Source: Bigelowiella natans CCMP2755 (taxonomy: Eukaryota > Cercozoa > Chlorarachniophyceae). Taken from it: DNA of 62,500 nt. A program made the translations under genes and the position numbers. This document shows, in pieces, positions 1 to 10,955 of this stretch (within the stretch, counting starts at the first letter, position 1; each line of letters opens with the position of its first letter). The notes under the pieces are model-generated. The model searched no databases. It worked only from the letters and a program-made list of their open reading frames with translations, and had not been told where the DNA came from. Location: NCBI GenBank assembly GCA_000320545.1, contig ADNK01000483.1:1-62500 (forward strand), in the 5' to 3' direction.

Positions 1-419
1 GAAACAACAAGGACTACAAAGTGTTTGGGGAGGGTTTTAAGCTGCTTCCTTTGGAAAAAAAGAAACCGGCTGAAAAGATCGACTCGCTCGAAACGTGGGG
101 GGGGGGGGGGGAGGGGGGGGGCTGTAACGAGTATGATTATGTTGTCGCAGGGTGATATTCCACCAGCCTCCGCAGCAGCATATTTGATTCTTGAGCGACC
201 CAAATCACACTTTTCTTCGATGCTCTACCACGTCCTCCCCGTCTCTCCCTCCATTTCTCATCCGTCTCTCTCTTTCTCTCTCAGGAGACTGGAGACGTTG
301 GACAATGAGTATGTTAATGCCAAGGAGCGAGTCACTGACCTGCAGGTAATAGTTGCAAAGCAAAGATGGTTAGAATCTATATTTTCTTCTCTGATCTTCT
401 CCCTAATGTATATCGTTCC

Positions 420-460
<41 letters not shown>

Positions 461-583
461 TGTATTTATTTATTTGTTTATATGTAGGCAACGCTTGAGT
501 CGGCTGAGAACGAAAGGGAGACAGCTTTGGGTATTACTACCTTCCTCTGTCTTCAGAGAGGAGGAAAGAGAGGAGAGGAGGGG

Positions 584-627
<44 letters not shown>

Positions 628-1222
628 AAGGAGAGAGGGAGAGTGTAAGATCTCTGTACTACTACTACCACTCCTACTACTAGTACTACTACTACTACTA
701 CTACTACTACGCTATTGTTTGTCTCATCGTCAATTGGCCGATGCTTGTTGTGACAATGGAACGAGGAAGAGACACGCCAAACGAAGCTGCTGCTGCTGTT
801 GATGTTGCTTTCCCCTGGCCCCTAACCCCCGCCCCTTTTCTCCTATAAAACAACAATACTAGACCGCGTAAAGAAGGATGCAGAAGCAGCGAGGGCGGTA
901 GTAAAATGTGGCCTGAATTCCCCCGACACGACACACTTTCGCGAGCAGGGAGCCGTCTCCCTGCTGCCTGCTGGAATGGATGTGCTTTTTCTATTTTTTT
1001 AAAATTTATAATGATGACATGATGAAGTAGGCACTGCCCGCAGAGCGACGTACGTGTGCACGGAGCCTTTTTGTTTATTTATTTTCATTTCAATCGATGC
1101 CATTGTTATGCAGCAAAAAGAGGAGCTCGAGATGCAGTTACAAAAGGTAAGTGGGTGGCAGGAAAGGGGAGGGGTTATTAGGGGTGGGATGGCATCTAGG
1201 AGCCCCAAACAAATATAAATAT

Positions 1223-1264
<42 letters not shown>

Positions 1265-1501
1265 GTGTGTTTCCTGAAAAAGACTTCGTCCAGCGCCGAG
1301 CAGACTGAAACGCTGCAAGCACAAGTGAAGGCTTTGAAGGCGAGGCTGGAAGAGGTGGTTTTCTTGCATGGAAGGATGGATAGATCCCCGGCGTATTATA
1401 CATCATTTCGCAGTTGGGGGAGTGTGTGCGCGCGAAGTTGCGGCAGAGTGACAAATGAGATGCACCATTCGTTGCAATATTCCTTCTCCCCCGTGTGTGT
1501 T

Positions 1502-1552
<51 letters not shown>

Positions 1553-1646
1553 TAGAAACATAATTTCGACGTAAAAGGGTTATTTGCTGTACATATACCT
1601 TGGGTTGTCGGTCCCCCGATGTGAATGCTGTCACAAGATATTGACG

Positions 1647-1679
<33 letters not shown>

Positions 1680-2132
1680 GGATCACGGTTGTTTCCCCGT
1701 TCAGGCGCTGGATGAAGTCGAGGGCGCACAGCAAATAACGATGGATGTGGAAAAGGAGTACAAAGACAAGTAATTATGCTGCAAACTGCTGCAGTCTGTC
1801 GTCGTCCATTGTTGGTGCTTCGTATCGCCACACGCTGTAGAGAGGGTTGGAGATTGAGAGTTGGTGCTTCACCTTCGTGGCCAGCAAGCAATCACCATCA
1901 TGCGTGATCAACATAGATCGTCGTCGTCGTTGTCTTTCATCTGCCCGTGTTTGCATGCTGTGTTCTTCTATCTCGCGCAGGATCGAGAATCTGAAGGCTG
2001 AGCTCGAGATCGCACGGTTAATGGAGGTCTCTCGAGAAGAGGACACCGAGAATCTCGCCGCCCAGCTCGACTCCCTCGTCGACGAAGAGGCGCAGGCAGC
2101 TGCGGCCGCGGTCGTATTGTGCTACTCGTAAT

Positions 2133-2169
<37 letters not shown>

Positions 2170-2531
2170 TGTTTATTTTGTGCACTAAACATCACCCACC
2201 CTCCTCCTCCTAATGGTAACAACAACAACAACTACCTCTATTATTACTTAGGCATCTGGCATCGACGCTCTTGTAGACTCCGAGCTGTTAGGCGTTACAG
2301 CAGCGCAAGCAGACGAAGCTACTGAAGCTGCCGCTGCTACTACTACCGCTGCTGCCTCTCCCCTCTCCTTCGTCCAGGCTTCGGTGGAGAAAGTGAAAGC
2401 TACGTTCAATGCGGCAGATAGCGAAACTTCGACGACAGCAAAAACGACGAAGAAGGAGGCGGCGGCGGAGAAGCAAAAGCCGCTGAGTAAAATGAATAAG
2501 AAAGGTGAACCCAACCGATGATGGATGATAA

Positions 2532-2564
<33 letters not shown>

Positions 2565-2870
2565 GTGGTGGGGGTAGTGAAGATGGTGATGACGATACCG
2601 GTGCAAATAATTATGCATTAAATACGGATCTTCTTCTTCTTCTTCTTCTTCTTCTTCTTCTTCTTCTGGTCGCGGTCATCAGAACTTGTGGAGGAGTGCC
2701 AGAGCCTAGGGTTGAACACCAAGGGGAAGGTATATTAGAGAGCGACAGAAGAAGGAAAAGAAGAAGAAGAAGAAGAAGAAGAAGAAGAAGAAGAGCTATG
2801 AATTCGTTCGCATATATCTGGCCTTAGCTTATCACAGCAGGCGTCTTGCCTCGACTTAAACTGTTGGGAA
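1..2870 (+). CDS. Coiled-coil protein with SAP-like C-terminus (5' partial)
   Basis: I do not recognise the family. Short exons lie between microsatellite-filled introns. Clear ones are 285-345 (coiled coil ending VTDLQ), 489-530 (starts ATLESAE), about 862-896 (VKKDAEAARA), 1114-1146 (QKEELEMQLQK), about 1280-1355 (LQAQVKALKARLEE), 1705-1769 (ALDEVEG), 1981-2110 (IENLKAELEIARLMEVS), and 2251 to about 2501. All carry GT/AG borders, and most encode heptad-like E/K/L/A-rich helix. A further exon near 2685-2729 reads ELVEECQSLGLNTKGK, which fits the start of a SAP DNA-binding motif. The exon joined before it ends in a Lys-rich KPLSKMNKK. The true start is left of the window and the last exon is unresolved. 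A role as a filamentous, possibly nucleic-acid-associated scaffold is inference only. Confidence 0.6.
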
Positions 2871-2925
2871 GTGCGCGCGCGCGCGCACACACACACACAC
2901 ATGCACATGCACATGCACATGCACA
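421..2925. repeat. Intronic microsatellite cluster
   Basis: Simple repeats sit almost entirely inside the introns of the coiled-coil gene: (TA)n at 421-455, (GA)n near 586-624, (TAC)n near 656-710, (TA)n near 1224-1260, (GT)n near 1494-1550, (TTG)n near 1649-1680, (GT)n near 2132-2168, (GAT)n near 2531-2563, (TTC)n near 2631-2667, (AAG)n near 2755-2792, and a GC/AC/ACATGC tract near 2875-2925. A G-run lies at about 97-120. Confidence 0.95.
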
Positions 2926-2929
2926 AATA

Positions 2930-4575
2930 CACACTTGGTAAGAGTGATATACACTGCGAGGAAGATATAAAAAATGTATAATATATAAATATTATACATA
3001 CATAATATACGCTATTGAAAAGGTACCTGAGCTACGGGTTCGTATCCGAACGGCGAGGAAAGAATTGAAGGCGAATTAGCCCTTGTCCACGGAAGTGGTA
3101 GACCCGCTGAATTTTTCACGGCGGTGCTGCACACCTTGACACTCCCAGCTACATACATGAAACACAAAGTATTTGTTGACTTATTAAGTTGTGCATGTAC
3201 GCCACGATGATTATACATATACCTGCATACATAGCGACATCTTAGACATCCAACATGCTGCTTACGCTAATAATAGCGAACTATCAGACGTCTAGATGTG
3301 TACGTATTACTAGCTGACGATGACGTGATGCGACTACGTGCGCATTTGTGGTGCATGCGTGCGCCACCGCGGATGATCAATCGAAGCGTAGAGCGTGCTA
3401 GCGTGGCCTACTGTGAGACGGATGTATCGTAATGGATCAAATCTTTTCAATGCTCCTGCTGCTTGTCGATCATCCTAACAATGTTGCTAGCTGTGGCCTG
3501 CTAGCCTGTTACATGGTCTCACATGCACACGACACAAATGTCAGCCGCAGCGCTATAGCAGTATTAGAGCGCTGAACCAACAAAAGTAGGCTCAAAAATT
3601 AATGCCATCATATCAGTGTGACCAACTAGCTAGCTAGCCAGCTCGTCTAGATAGAGCTTTTGACGCGCTAGCTAGCAGGCTAAAATGCAGCGCGTGATGG
3701 TCGCACAGTGCAGTGACAGAGCAGCAGCAGTGTGATGTGATCGACAGTCGACAGCACATGCGATGCACGCTAGCACGCCACACATCTAGACAACATGGCG
3801 CATGTGTCGAATGCAAGATGTCAGCTCTATCTTGCTAGAGCATACATAGCATAGATCAGCCTAACATGCGCTGGACAGTTTGAATGTTATGACACATTGC
3901 ACGACATCTTGCAAGACCGTGCACGCGCTCTATCAAATTGTGCAATTAGATGTGCGGTAGCGGTGTTAGTCTAGCAGTGCAACGAACATGATTCGGGCTA
4001 GCTGGTGTGTGTGTGTGTGTGTGCTGTTCCTATCGCCACTATTTGTACGGTTGGCTATGTGTTCACAAAAAGGTAAAAACTCATCCAGAACATTTAGGTA
4101 GATGTCTAGGGTGTTTGTATGTAAGTAAATGCTTAGTAGGCATAGCACACGTATATATGTATTTTTACATATAATACATTATGTATATACTAATATTTAC
4201 CTGTGTATCTAATATGACATTTAGATTTACTACATTCTATTATATGTGCGTTTGTGTGCGAAGAACGTCTCAAATTGTGTTGTGAGAGATGTTAGTGAGT
4301 GATGAGTGGTGAACAGTATCTTAGTACCCGTAGAAACATTTTTAACTACAACCATGCGAACTACATGAAAAAGAAAAAAGCTATGACACTCATGAGTCCA
4401 TCTAGCATCTGTCGTGATTTTCAGAGTAGAGAATGTCCTTTCGGTACATTCAAGTTGTGAATACGGTAGTACTCTTATCATGTGTAAAGCATATGGGCTC
4501 TTTTTATTCAATGTTTTAAGTTCCGTTCATGCAAGAAAACTACATCATTCTGCACATAGTTCCAACCTAGTAAGA
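2930..4575. other. Convergent gap with CTAG island; no supported gene
   Basis: This gap separates the 3' ends of the coiled-coil gene and RPL38. From about 3240 to 4010 it is rich in CTAG, GCTAGC and GCATGC words, for example a run of CTAGCTAGCTAG at 3625-3640 and GCTAGCTAGC at 3666-3675. A minus-strand open segment at about 3025-3120 has a splice-like AG on one side and GT on the other, but I cannot tie it to a gene. From 4140 to 4575 the sequence is AT-rich with nothing recognised. Confidence 0.6.
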
Positions 4576-4578
4576 TAA

Positions 4579-5005
4579 TTAATTGGTGCCGAAAGGGATG
4601 TTTCCTATTTCTGTCTTTTCAAGCCCTGAAAGCAGAGGAAAATCAGGTTTGGAAAATGATTTCAAAACAAAAATCATGATTCGTACCATGTGGAAGCGAC
4701 TGTTTGATCTTCTTAATCTTGACTGGGTTCTTTTCAGTAAGTGTCCACAGGTAACGGCTCAATCGAAGCTTGAACTTTACTGAGTCTTTGCACTTCTTCA
4801 TCTTGATGTATCGTGCTTCTTTGGTGTAAGCCATTTTCAAGAATTTTTTGATGTCATCTGTTTGCTTCGGCTGTGTGGAAGGAACACCAAAAATAGGAAA
4901 ATTATCATTAATATAGAATAGACTCTCAAGATCAAGAAAGAGTGAGTGACAGATAATATATTCGGCAAGAGCAGGGGGGAGGGGCCGCAGTGCGGTGGCC
5001 ACCAT
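4579..5005 (-). CDS. RPL38: 60S ribosomal protein L38 (eL38)
   Basis: Small protein of the large ribosomal subunit. Three exons on the minus strand, phase-checked: 5003-5005 (only the ATG), 4687-4870 and 4579-4625, giving 77 residues against about 70 in the family. The body shows the family core: PKQTDDIKKFLK at the N-terminus, then KDSVKFKLRLSRYLWTL, then IKQSLPHG. The C-terminus (after SLPHG) is longer than usual and diverges. The start codon stands alone as an exon, with the intron beginning GTGG directly after ATG; the protein then begins M-PKQ, matching the usual MPK/MPR start. The gene is convergent with the coiled-coil gene and divergent from GDT1. It is expected to be constitutively expressed. 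Confidence 0.95.
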
Positions 5006-5099
5006 GATGGGCGGAGCTTTGTGATGTAATTCCCCGAAACAACTTAATTTAGCGCATTTACATCGAAAGACTTAACACTTTTCTATATTACTGCCAGAA

Positions 5100-5238
5100 T
5101 GCATGTTATTTTTATGAAGCGTCATAAATACGAGCCTTACGAAATTGATGCTTTTTCCCAGGAAAAATGCCCTACGACATGGGAAAGACTGAATGAATCG
5201 GCTTGGTTTTGTTTGGAAGACGATGCGGAAAAGCTGTG
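5100..5238 (+). CDS. Possible short open frame, about 46 residues
   Basis: An open frame starts at an ATG just after a CAG and ends in TGA at 5236-5238. It encodes a compact protein with two Cys and three Trp/Phe-rich segments (for example TTWERLNESAWFCLEDD). Composition looks protein-like, but there is no homology I can name. It lies in the RPL38/GDT1 divergent gap and could be an independent small gene, an upstream exon, or chance. Confidence 0.2.
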
Positions 5239-5274
5239 AAATATATATATGTGCGACATGGATTAATTAGGATT

Positions 5275-5509
5275 TTACGTTGAAAGATCGGCCTGCGTTG
5301 ACGAATCACGAGGCCCCCCCGACCCCAGCTCAATGTGTTCCGCATCGAGGAGAAATATGTGGATCAACGGAAATATGTTCGCCAGCCCCATGAGCCCATT
5401 GTTAGTAGCTTTATTTGCAATCTCCTCCTGTTCAGGGGCCAACCCCATTAAGGAGAAAGTGACATCAGCGATGGATTCAGTTAAGACCAAGGTGGAATAG
5501 ATCGCCTGC
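5275..5509 (-). CDS. Possible terminal exon of an unidentified membrane protein
   Basis: On the minus strand an AG acceptor near 5510 is followed by an open frame to a TAA at 5275. It has a hydrophobic first half (IYSTLVLTESIADVTFSLMG), a second hydrophobic stretch (NIFPLIHIFLL) and a Ser/Thr-rich tail. No upstream exon could be joined. It overlaps the region where GDT1 leader exons might be expected, but on the other strand. I see no family match. Confidence 0.25.
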
Positions 5510-5870
5510 CACGTGTTAGACAGAATCGTTAGGAGCCATCTACATGTAATGACCGTTTTTGATTCGTGAAATCTAGGTGATCGACGCTGAATTCGCAAAG
5601 GCTGATAGTGATCATAGCAATAGCATCAGCAGAGAGGTGGCAATTTTCAATATGTCAGTGTACGACGGAAGAGACGTACGTGACGTCATGTAGATTGGAG
5701 CTTCGTGAGACAAAAGATCTTCTCCTAGTGTGATACTAATGTGTAATTTTTTACCACATTGTGAATAAAACAGGAATTTGAGGTTTTTGTACTCGGAAAC
5801 GAGGTGTGTCACAAACGCAGCAGTAGTTTCAATTGCTCCTCATATATTGCTTTATCCTTTTTGCTCGCAG

Positions 5871-7771
5871 ATGGTAGCTGTTCCCCGTGACAAGAAGAAT
5901 GCTGCAGAGGTGAATACAGTTGCTATGCTCAACCCTTTCCCGAAGACTCAACTGTAGCCTTGATTAGTTCGCATCCGGTTTGGAGTTACCTCTGAAAAAT
6001 ACTCATACTGAGCCTGGACAGCATTCGTTCGATTCCAACCCGGTCTGAACGTAGAATAGCGCAGAGGAATCACCTGCATCATTGAGACTATCATAAAGGA
6101 ATCGACGTGTTCATGTTATTATCGGATTTTCAGGCGGTATCAGAGGAATTTAAGAAAACATTTGATAAGGTATCGTCGTTGTGTGCAGGGGGGGAAACTC
6201 AGGTCATCTAATAATAGGATTTTGTGGTTGGTGTGTGCTCCAGATCGAAAATTTTGGAGTGGAATTTTGGTCCGCATTCTTCAAATCTGTAGCTATGATT
6301 ATTGCTACAGAGCTAGGGTATTCTAAAATCAACGAGTATCCGATGATATGATCTGGTACCTTGTGACAAAAGCGCAATATTTTGCTTGGTGCATAGAGAT
6401 AAGACGTTTTTCATCGCCGCAATTATGGCTATGAAGGTAAGATACTATGCGATTTTTTACACATGTGAGTAGTGATAGCAAATCTGAGAATATGGATGAT
6501 CAGCATAGCCGAACTTTGGTGTATAGTGGAGCTGTGGCTGCCCTTGCCTTCATGACAGGTAATTGTTCATCTCTACAACACATCATACCGTGCAACGTTG
6601 ACGCAAGCCACTCTAATAATGGTTAATGCGGCTGGATGACAGTACTTTCCGTGGCAATCGGGTTCGCACTTCCCAAGTTGATACCGAAGGACTATACTCA
6701 CTACCTCGCTGTGGTAATAGTAATAATGTTGTTATTGCAAGACATGGACATACCAGAAAATACCAACATATCACAACGTAAACTAAAACATTCGATTATG
6801 AGTTGCTGCTGCCACGCACGACTTGAAAGACCCTATACTGTTGTCACACTACAATTTAGGCACTTTTCGCTTACTTCGGATATAAATTGCTTAACGAGGC
6901 CTATGAAGTGAGATCATAAAGAGAGAAAAAGAATTTTGGTGATGGGGATTCGATGACATCGCGTTGTAATAACGTTCTCCCGAATTACAACAGATGTACA
7001 AGGCACCCCCGGAGAAAAATGAAGAGCTTGAGGAAGTAGAGGAGGAGCTAGGTTAAAAAAAAAAAGGAAAACACAGAAAACAGAGAGAGGATGAAAGCAC
7101 CTTCAGCATAAGACTTTCGCTGAAATTGACCTCTATTCTGTAGGAAAAGGAATGAACGGCAAAAAGGGGGGGGGGCACAAGAACTTCCTAGAGAAAAGAT
7201 TAGAGTACGTTTTTGTTCCCGATCTGCTTTGGGCAACAGTCATGACATAGCTAACGTTCATCAGGAGGTTCATACCAGTCGTTTTTGGTCAAGCCTTTGC
7301 TCTGACCTTTTTAGCTGAATGGGGAGATCGATCTCAGATTGCAACAATTGCCCTCGCCTCGTCGAAAGTCAGTGATTACCGCTTAAACCTTGCGATACCC
7401 AGGCTGCGGTTCTTTGTTGTAATACTGATACCGGGTTCCTTATCTGTGCTCGTCTCTAGGATCCTTTCGGCGTTACAGTTGGTGGAACACTCGGACACGC
7501 CTTCTGTACCGGTCTTGCAGTGGTACTAGCACAGTATATTCGCATCGATAATGAGTGGGGGAAAGATTAAGAACGTTTCAACTTTTTCACAGATTGGTGG
7601 AAGGCTCTTAGCTACAAGAATATCAGAGCAACAGGTAGTCTGGTGCAATATCATGTTGTAAAAAACATGTGATGCTAATATGTTATAACCCCACGTGTTT
7701 GGAAGGTTGCTTTCTTCGGTGGCATCTTGTTCTGGGCGTTTGCAATTCATGAGCTATACGTTGGACCATGA
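5871..7771 (+). CDS. GDT1: GDT1/TMEM165 (UPF0016) cation transporter
   Basis: Golgi-type Mn2+/Ca2+ transporter that supplies manganese for glycosyltransferases and helps pH control. Thirteen phase-checked exons (5871-5909, 6134-6169, 6244-6317, 6397-6436, 6504-6558, 6643-6713, 6860-6907, 6994-7051, 7144-7204, 7265-7367, 7460-7522, 7593-7634, 7706-7771) encode 251 residues. The two diagnostic acidic motifs are intact: ELGDKT at residues 48-53 and EWGDRS at 179-184. Each lies in a hydrophobic repeat half, in the duplicated two-fold layout of the family. An acidic/basic linker (EELEEVEEELG then a Lys/Gly run) separates the halves. The C-terminus HELYVGP follows the last membrane helix. The start ATG directly follows a CAG, so a leader exon with a signal peptide could lie upstream. 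It is one of several Golgi-glycosylation genes in the window. Confidence 0.93.
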
Positions 7772-8795
7772 TAACACGTTGTTACATCGCGTTTATTTGA
7801 TGACAAAATTTAATCTAAAATCCTGTGAGGTGAAAAGTCAATCATGTAGTAACACATGAACAGACGGGAGTACGTTGTTGGAGTAAAGTGAATTCACGTA
7901 TCTAGCTAGCTAGATATGCTAGTATGTCTAGACGTTACATAATTACCGATTCTAATGGAAGGCAATGTGCATGCAGGCTTGTATGTCGCGCATGCTAGCA
8001 TGACACACTCGAGTTGCATCATTCCAGCATTCTAGCATATTGCAGATTGCGGACTGGAAGTCTCCGTGTGATGATGTTCAATCGACAAGCTAGCAAGTCT
8101 AGCAGTTTTTGTTTTAGAGTTGCGTGCTAGTATGCTAGCTAATAACGCTAGCATGCTAGCATGTTTCTTTCGGTGAATGCATCATCACTAGCTCTCTAGG
8201 CTAGCTAGAGTGTACTAGCTAGCTAGCTTGCTAGTGTAGCATGTATAAATTCTAGATGTCTAGCTACTAGATGTGTTGACCATGTTAGCATGCTAGCATG
8301 CTAGCATACGATGCTATCTGCTCTAGCTAGCTGCTAGTGCTAGACGATGCAACGTCTAGTACTAGCTAGCTAGCTAGCTAGAGTAGATGCATACAGATGG
8401 CACACACACACAATAATAGAATGCTCGACGTATGGCTAGTACACTAGCTACATGTAGCTATTACATATCTAGATATGAATAGTGTCGACACACGCTTATA
8501 TAGACACGCTCGCTAGCTCGCCATCTAGCCATCTAGCCATGCCAATAGCACTAGAGCATCTCTAGATCTAGGCATGCTAGCATGTGTGCCGGCACGATAT
8601 GCCTAGATATGTGCCATCCACCTGATTTTAGCATTGTCTAGTATACTATATAAGATCTAGAGATTGTCACTAGCTAGCTAGCAATCTAGATCAGCGCGCG
8701 TGGATCAGTTGTTGCTTATAGTGCCGTTACACAGGTCTGCGTATTGTCGTAGCCAGCGCAGCACACCAGCACGCTACTTGCCGAGAGAAAGGGTG

Positions 8796-8843
<48 letters not shown>

Positions 8844-9006
8844 ATGAATAAATAGGCCTGTCTTCTATTAACCACGAACAGAACAGAGAGTAGTACTGGT
8901 AAGCAGAGTGGCTGATTCAATCTCATTTATTTTTTTAATCCGACAGATAGAAAGAGCTCCTAGTTGAGCAATCCAGTCGAGCAACCGTCAACATCTCTTA
9001 TTAATA
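7772..9006. other. Convergent gap with dense CTAG/CATGCTAGCATG island
   Basis: Lies between the 3' ends of GDT1 and the MAP kinase. From about 7880 to 8700 it is packed with CTAG, GCTAGC, TCTAGA and GCATGC palindromes. The 12-mer CATGCTAGCATG occurs at 8152-8163, 8289-8300 and 8573-8584. A CCATCTAGCCATCTAGCCAT segment at 8521-8540 recurs in another convergent gap near 20968-20987. A (CA)n tract lies at about 8798-8838. No gene was found. Confidence 0.8.
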
Positions 9007-10213
9007 TTAAGGTTCATAATTTTTGGCCTCAAGTAGAAATTCCCTCTTCAGGTCCTCATGTGACCTTAATTTTTTCTCAAAACTAAAATCAAATTTCTCC
9101 TCACAAACGATTTCGTGAGCTGGTTTTCTAATCCCCCCCCTATAAAACGGATGATCCAGTGCTTCGTCAACACTAATTCGCTTGTGAGGATTGAATTGCA
9201 GCATTTTCATCATCAGGTCCAATGCATCTTTGTCTATATCAGCATACATTTGGGGTAGAAGATTTTCCGATTTCAATGAATTTCCATATTTTTCGACGAA
9301 CTTTTTCGCATGTTCGTTGGTTATGAAGCTTAAATCTTCAGGCTTCGGTGCTCCAAGGACCTTGAGGTATTCAGAAACTTGATCTCTGGAATCACTGCCA
9401 CGGAAAACGGCCATGGAGTTCAGCAAGAATACATCCTACAGCCCAAACATCTATCTTCTCATCGTATGAATCGCAAACCATTACCTCAGGAGCCCGATAC
9501 CATCTTGTTACAACATAATCAGTTACGGCAGAATTCTCATCTACGCCTCGGGATAGACCGAAGTCGCAGATCTTCAGCTCCGAGTTAGCATTCAGCAGAA
9601 GATTCGCTGGCTTCAAATCGCGGTGCCAGATTGCCGCAGAATGCATATATTTCAGTCCGCAAAGAAGCTGGTAGGTTATGAATTGATGGTGAACCTTCTC
9701 TAAAACATTTTTCGATTGAATTATTTTTCGAAGATCAGTCTGCATCAGCTCAAATACTATGTACACCACGTTGAAGTCCTCCTTGGGCTCTAAGAAAAAA
9801 TCTACCAGCTTCACAATGTTTCCGTGTTTGCTGAGATGACGTAGGATTTTCACCTCACGCAATATCCTTTTAGCATCTGTTTCATCATCTAGGAGACGGT
9901 CGACCCGCTTGATAGCAACCTTTTTATTTGTGAAAGTATCCAGAGCTGATGCAACATGCCCGTATGCACCATTTCCTAAGGTGTTCTTTAACTGGTAGCG
10001 TTCGTCGCAATGGTACCATGTTGAATCTAGCTGGATCTTCACGAACCGTCTTGCCTTACGTACTCTAGATTGGTTGTTTTGCAAGCTTGGCTTCGGTATC
10101 CTGTCAAGAATTCCTTCCTTAGCGTCATTTGACTCCCGCTTTGCCTCGCCTTCATCCCTCCCACGATTCTTGCCTTTCTTTCCTTTTTTCTTCTTGCTTA
10201 GCTTGACCCCCAT
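9007..10213 (-). CDS. MAP kinase with N-terminal acylation motif and TDY loop (frame broken)
   Basis: Ser/Thr protein kinase of the MAPK group. The start MGVKLSKKKKGKKGK fits N-myristoylation (Gly2, Ser6) followed by a polybasic membrane patch. Kinase landmarks: glycine loop GNGAYG (80-85), lysine in AIK (102), HRDLKPAN (197-204), DFG (217-219), activation loop TDY (231-233) and RWYRAPE (237-243). After CILAELHGR the frame stops. The kinase continues one frame over as AVFRGSDSRDQ through the MAPK C-lobe, with HPFY and a tail ending AKNYEP at TAA 9007-9009. The break maps near plus-strand 9404-9414 with no splice sites. An 8-nt direct repeat collapse would explain it (see findings). The TDY loop resembles plant group-D-type MAPKs. 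The leader holds a long (CT)n tract. Divergent partner: the PWWP gene. Confidence 0.9.

Positions 10214-10955
<742 letters not shown>

Larger units (their letters stand above)
5006..5870. promoter_or_regulatory. Divergent gap between RPL38 and GDT1
   Basis: Shared upstream region of two divergently transcribed genes. It contains two open segments that I cannot place in a gene, listed separately. No convincing TATA box or other promoter element was recognised. Confidence 0.4.

Noticed and set aside
8400-8840. CRISPR-like array in the repeat-rich gap
   Set aside because: Repeats are short palindromes without regular spacer length, and the window is eukaryotic.
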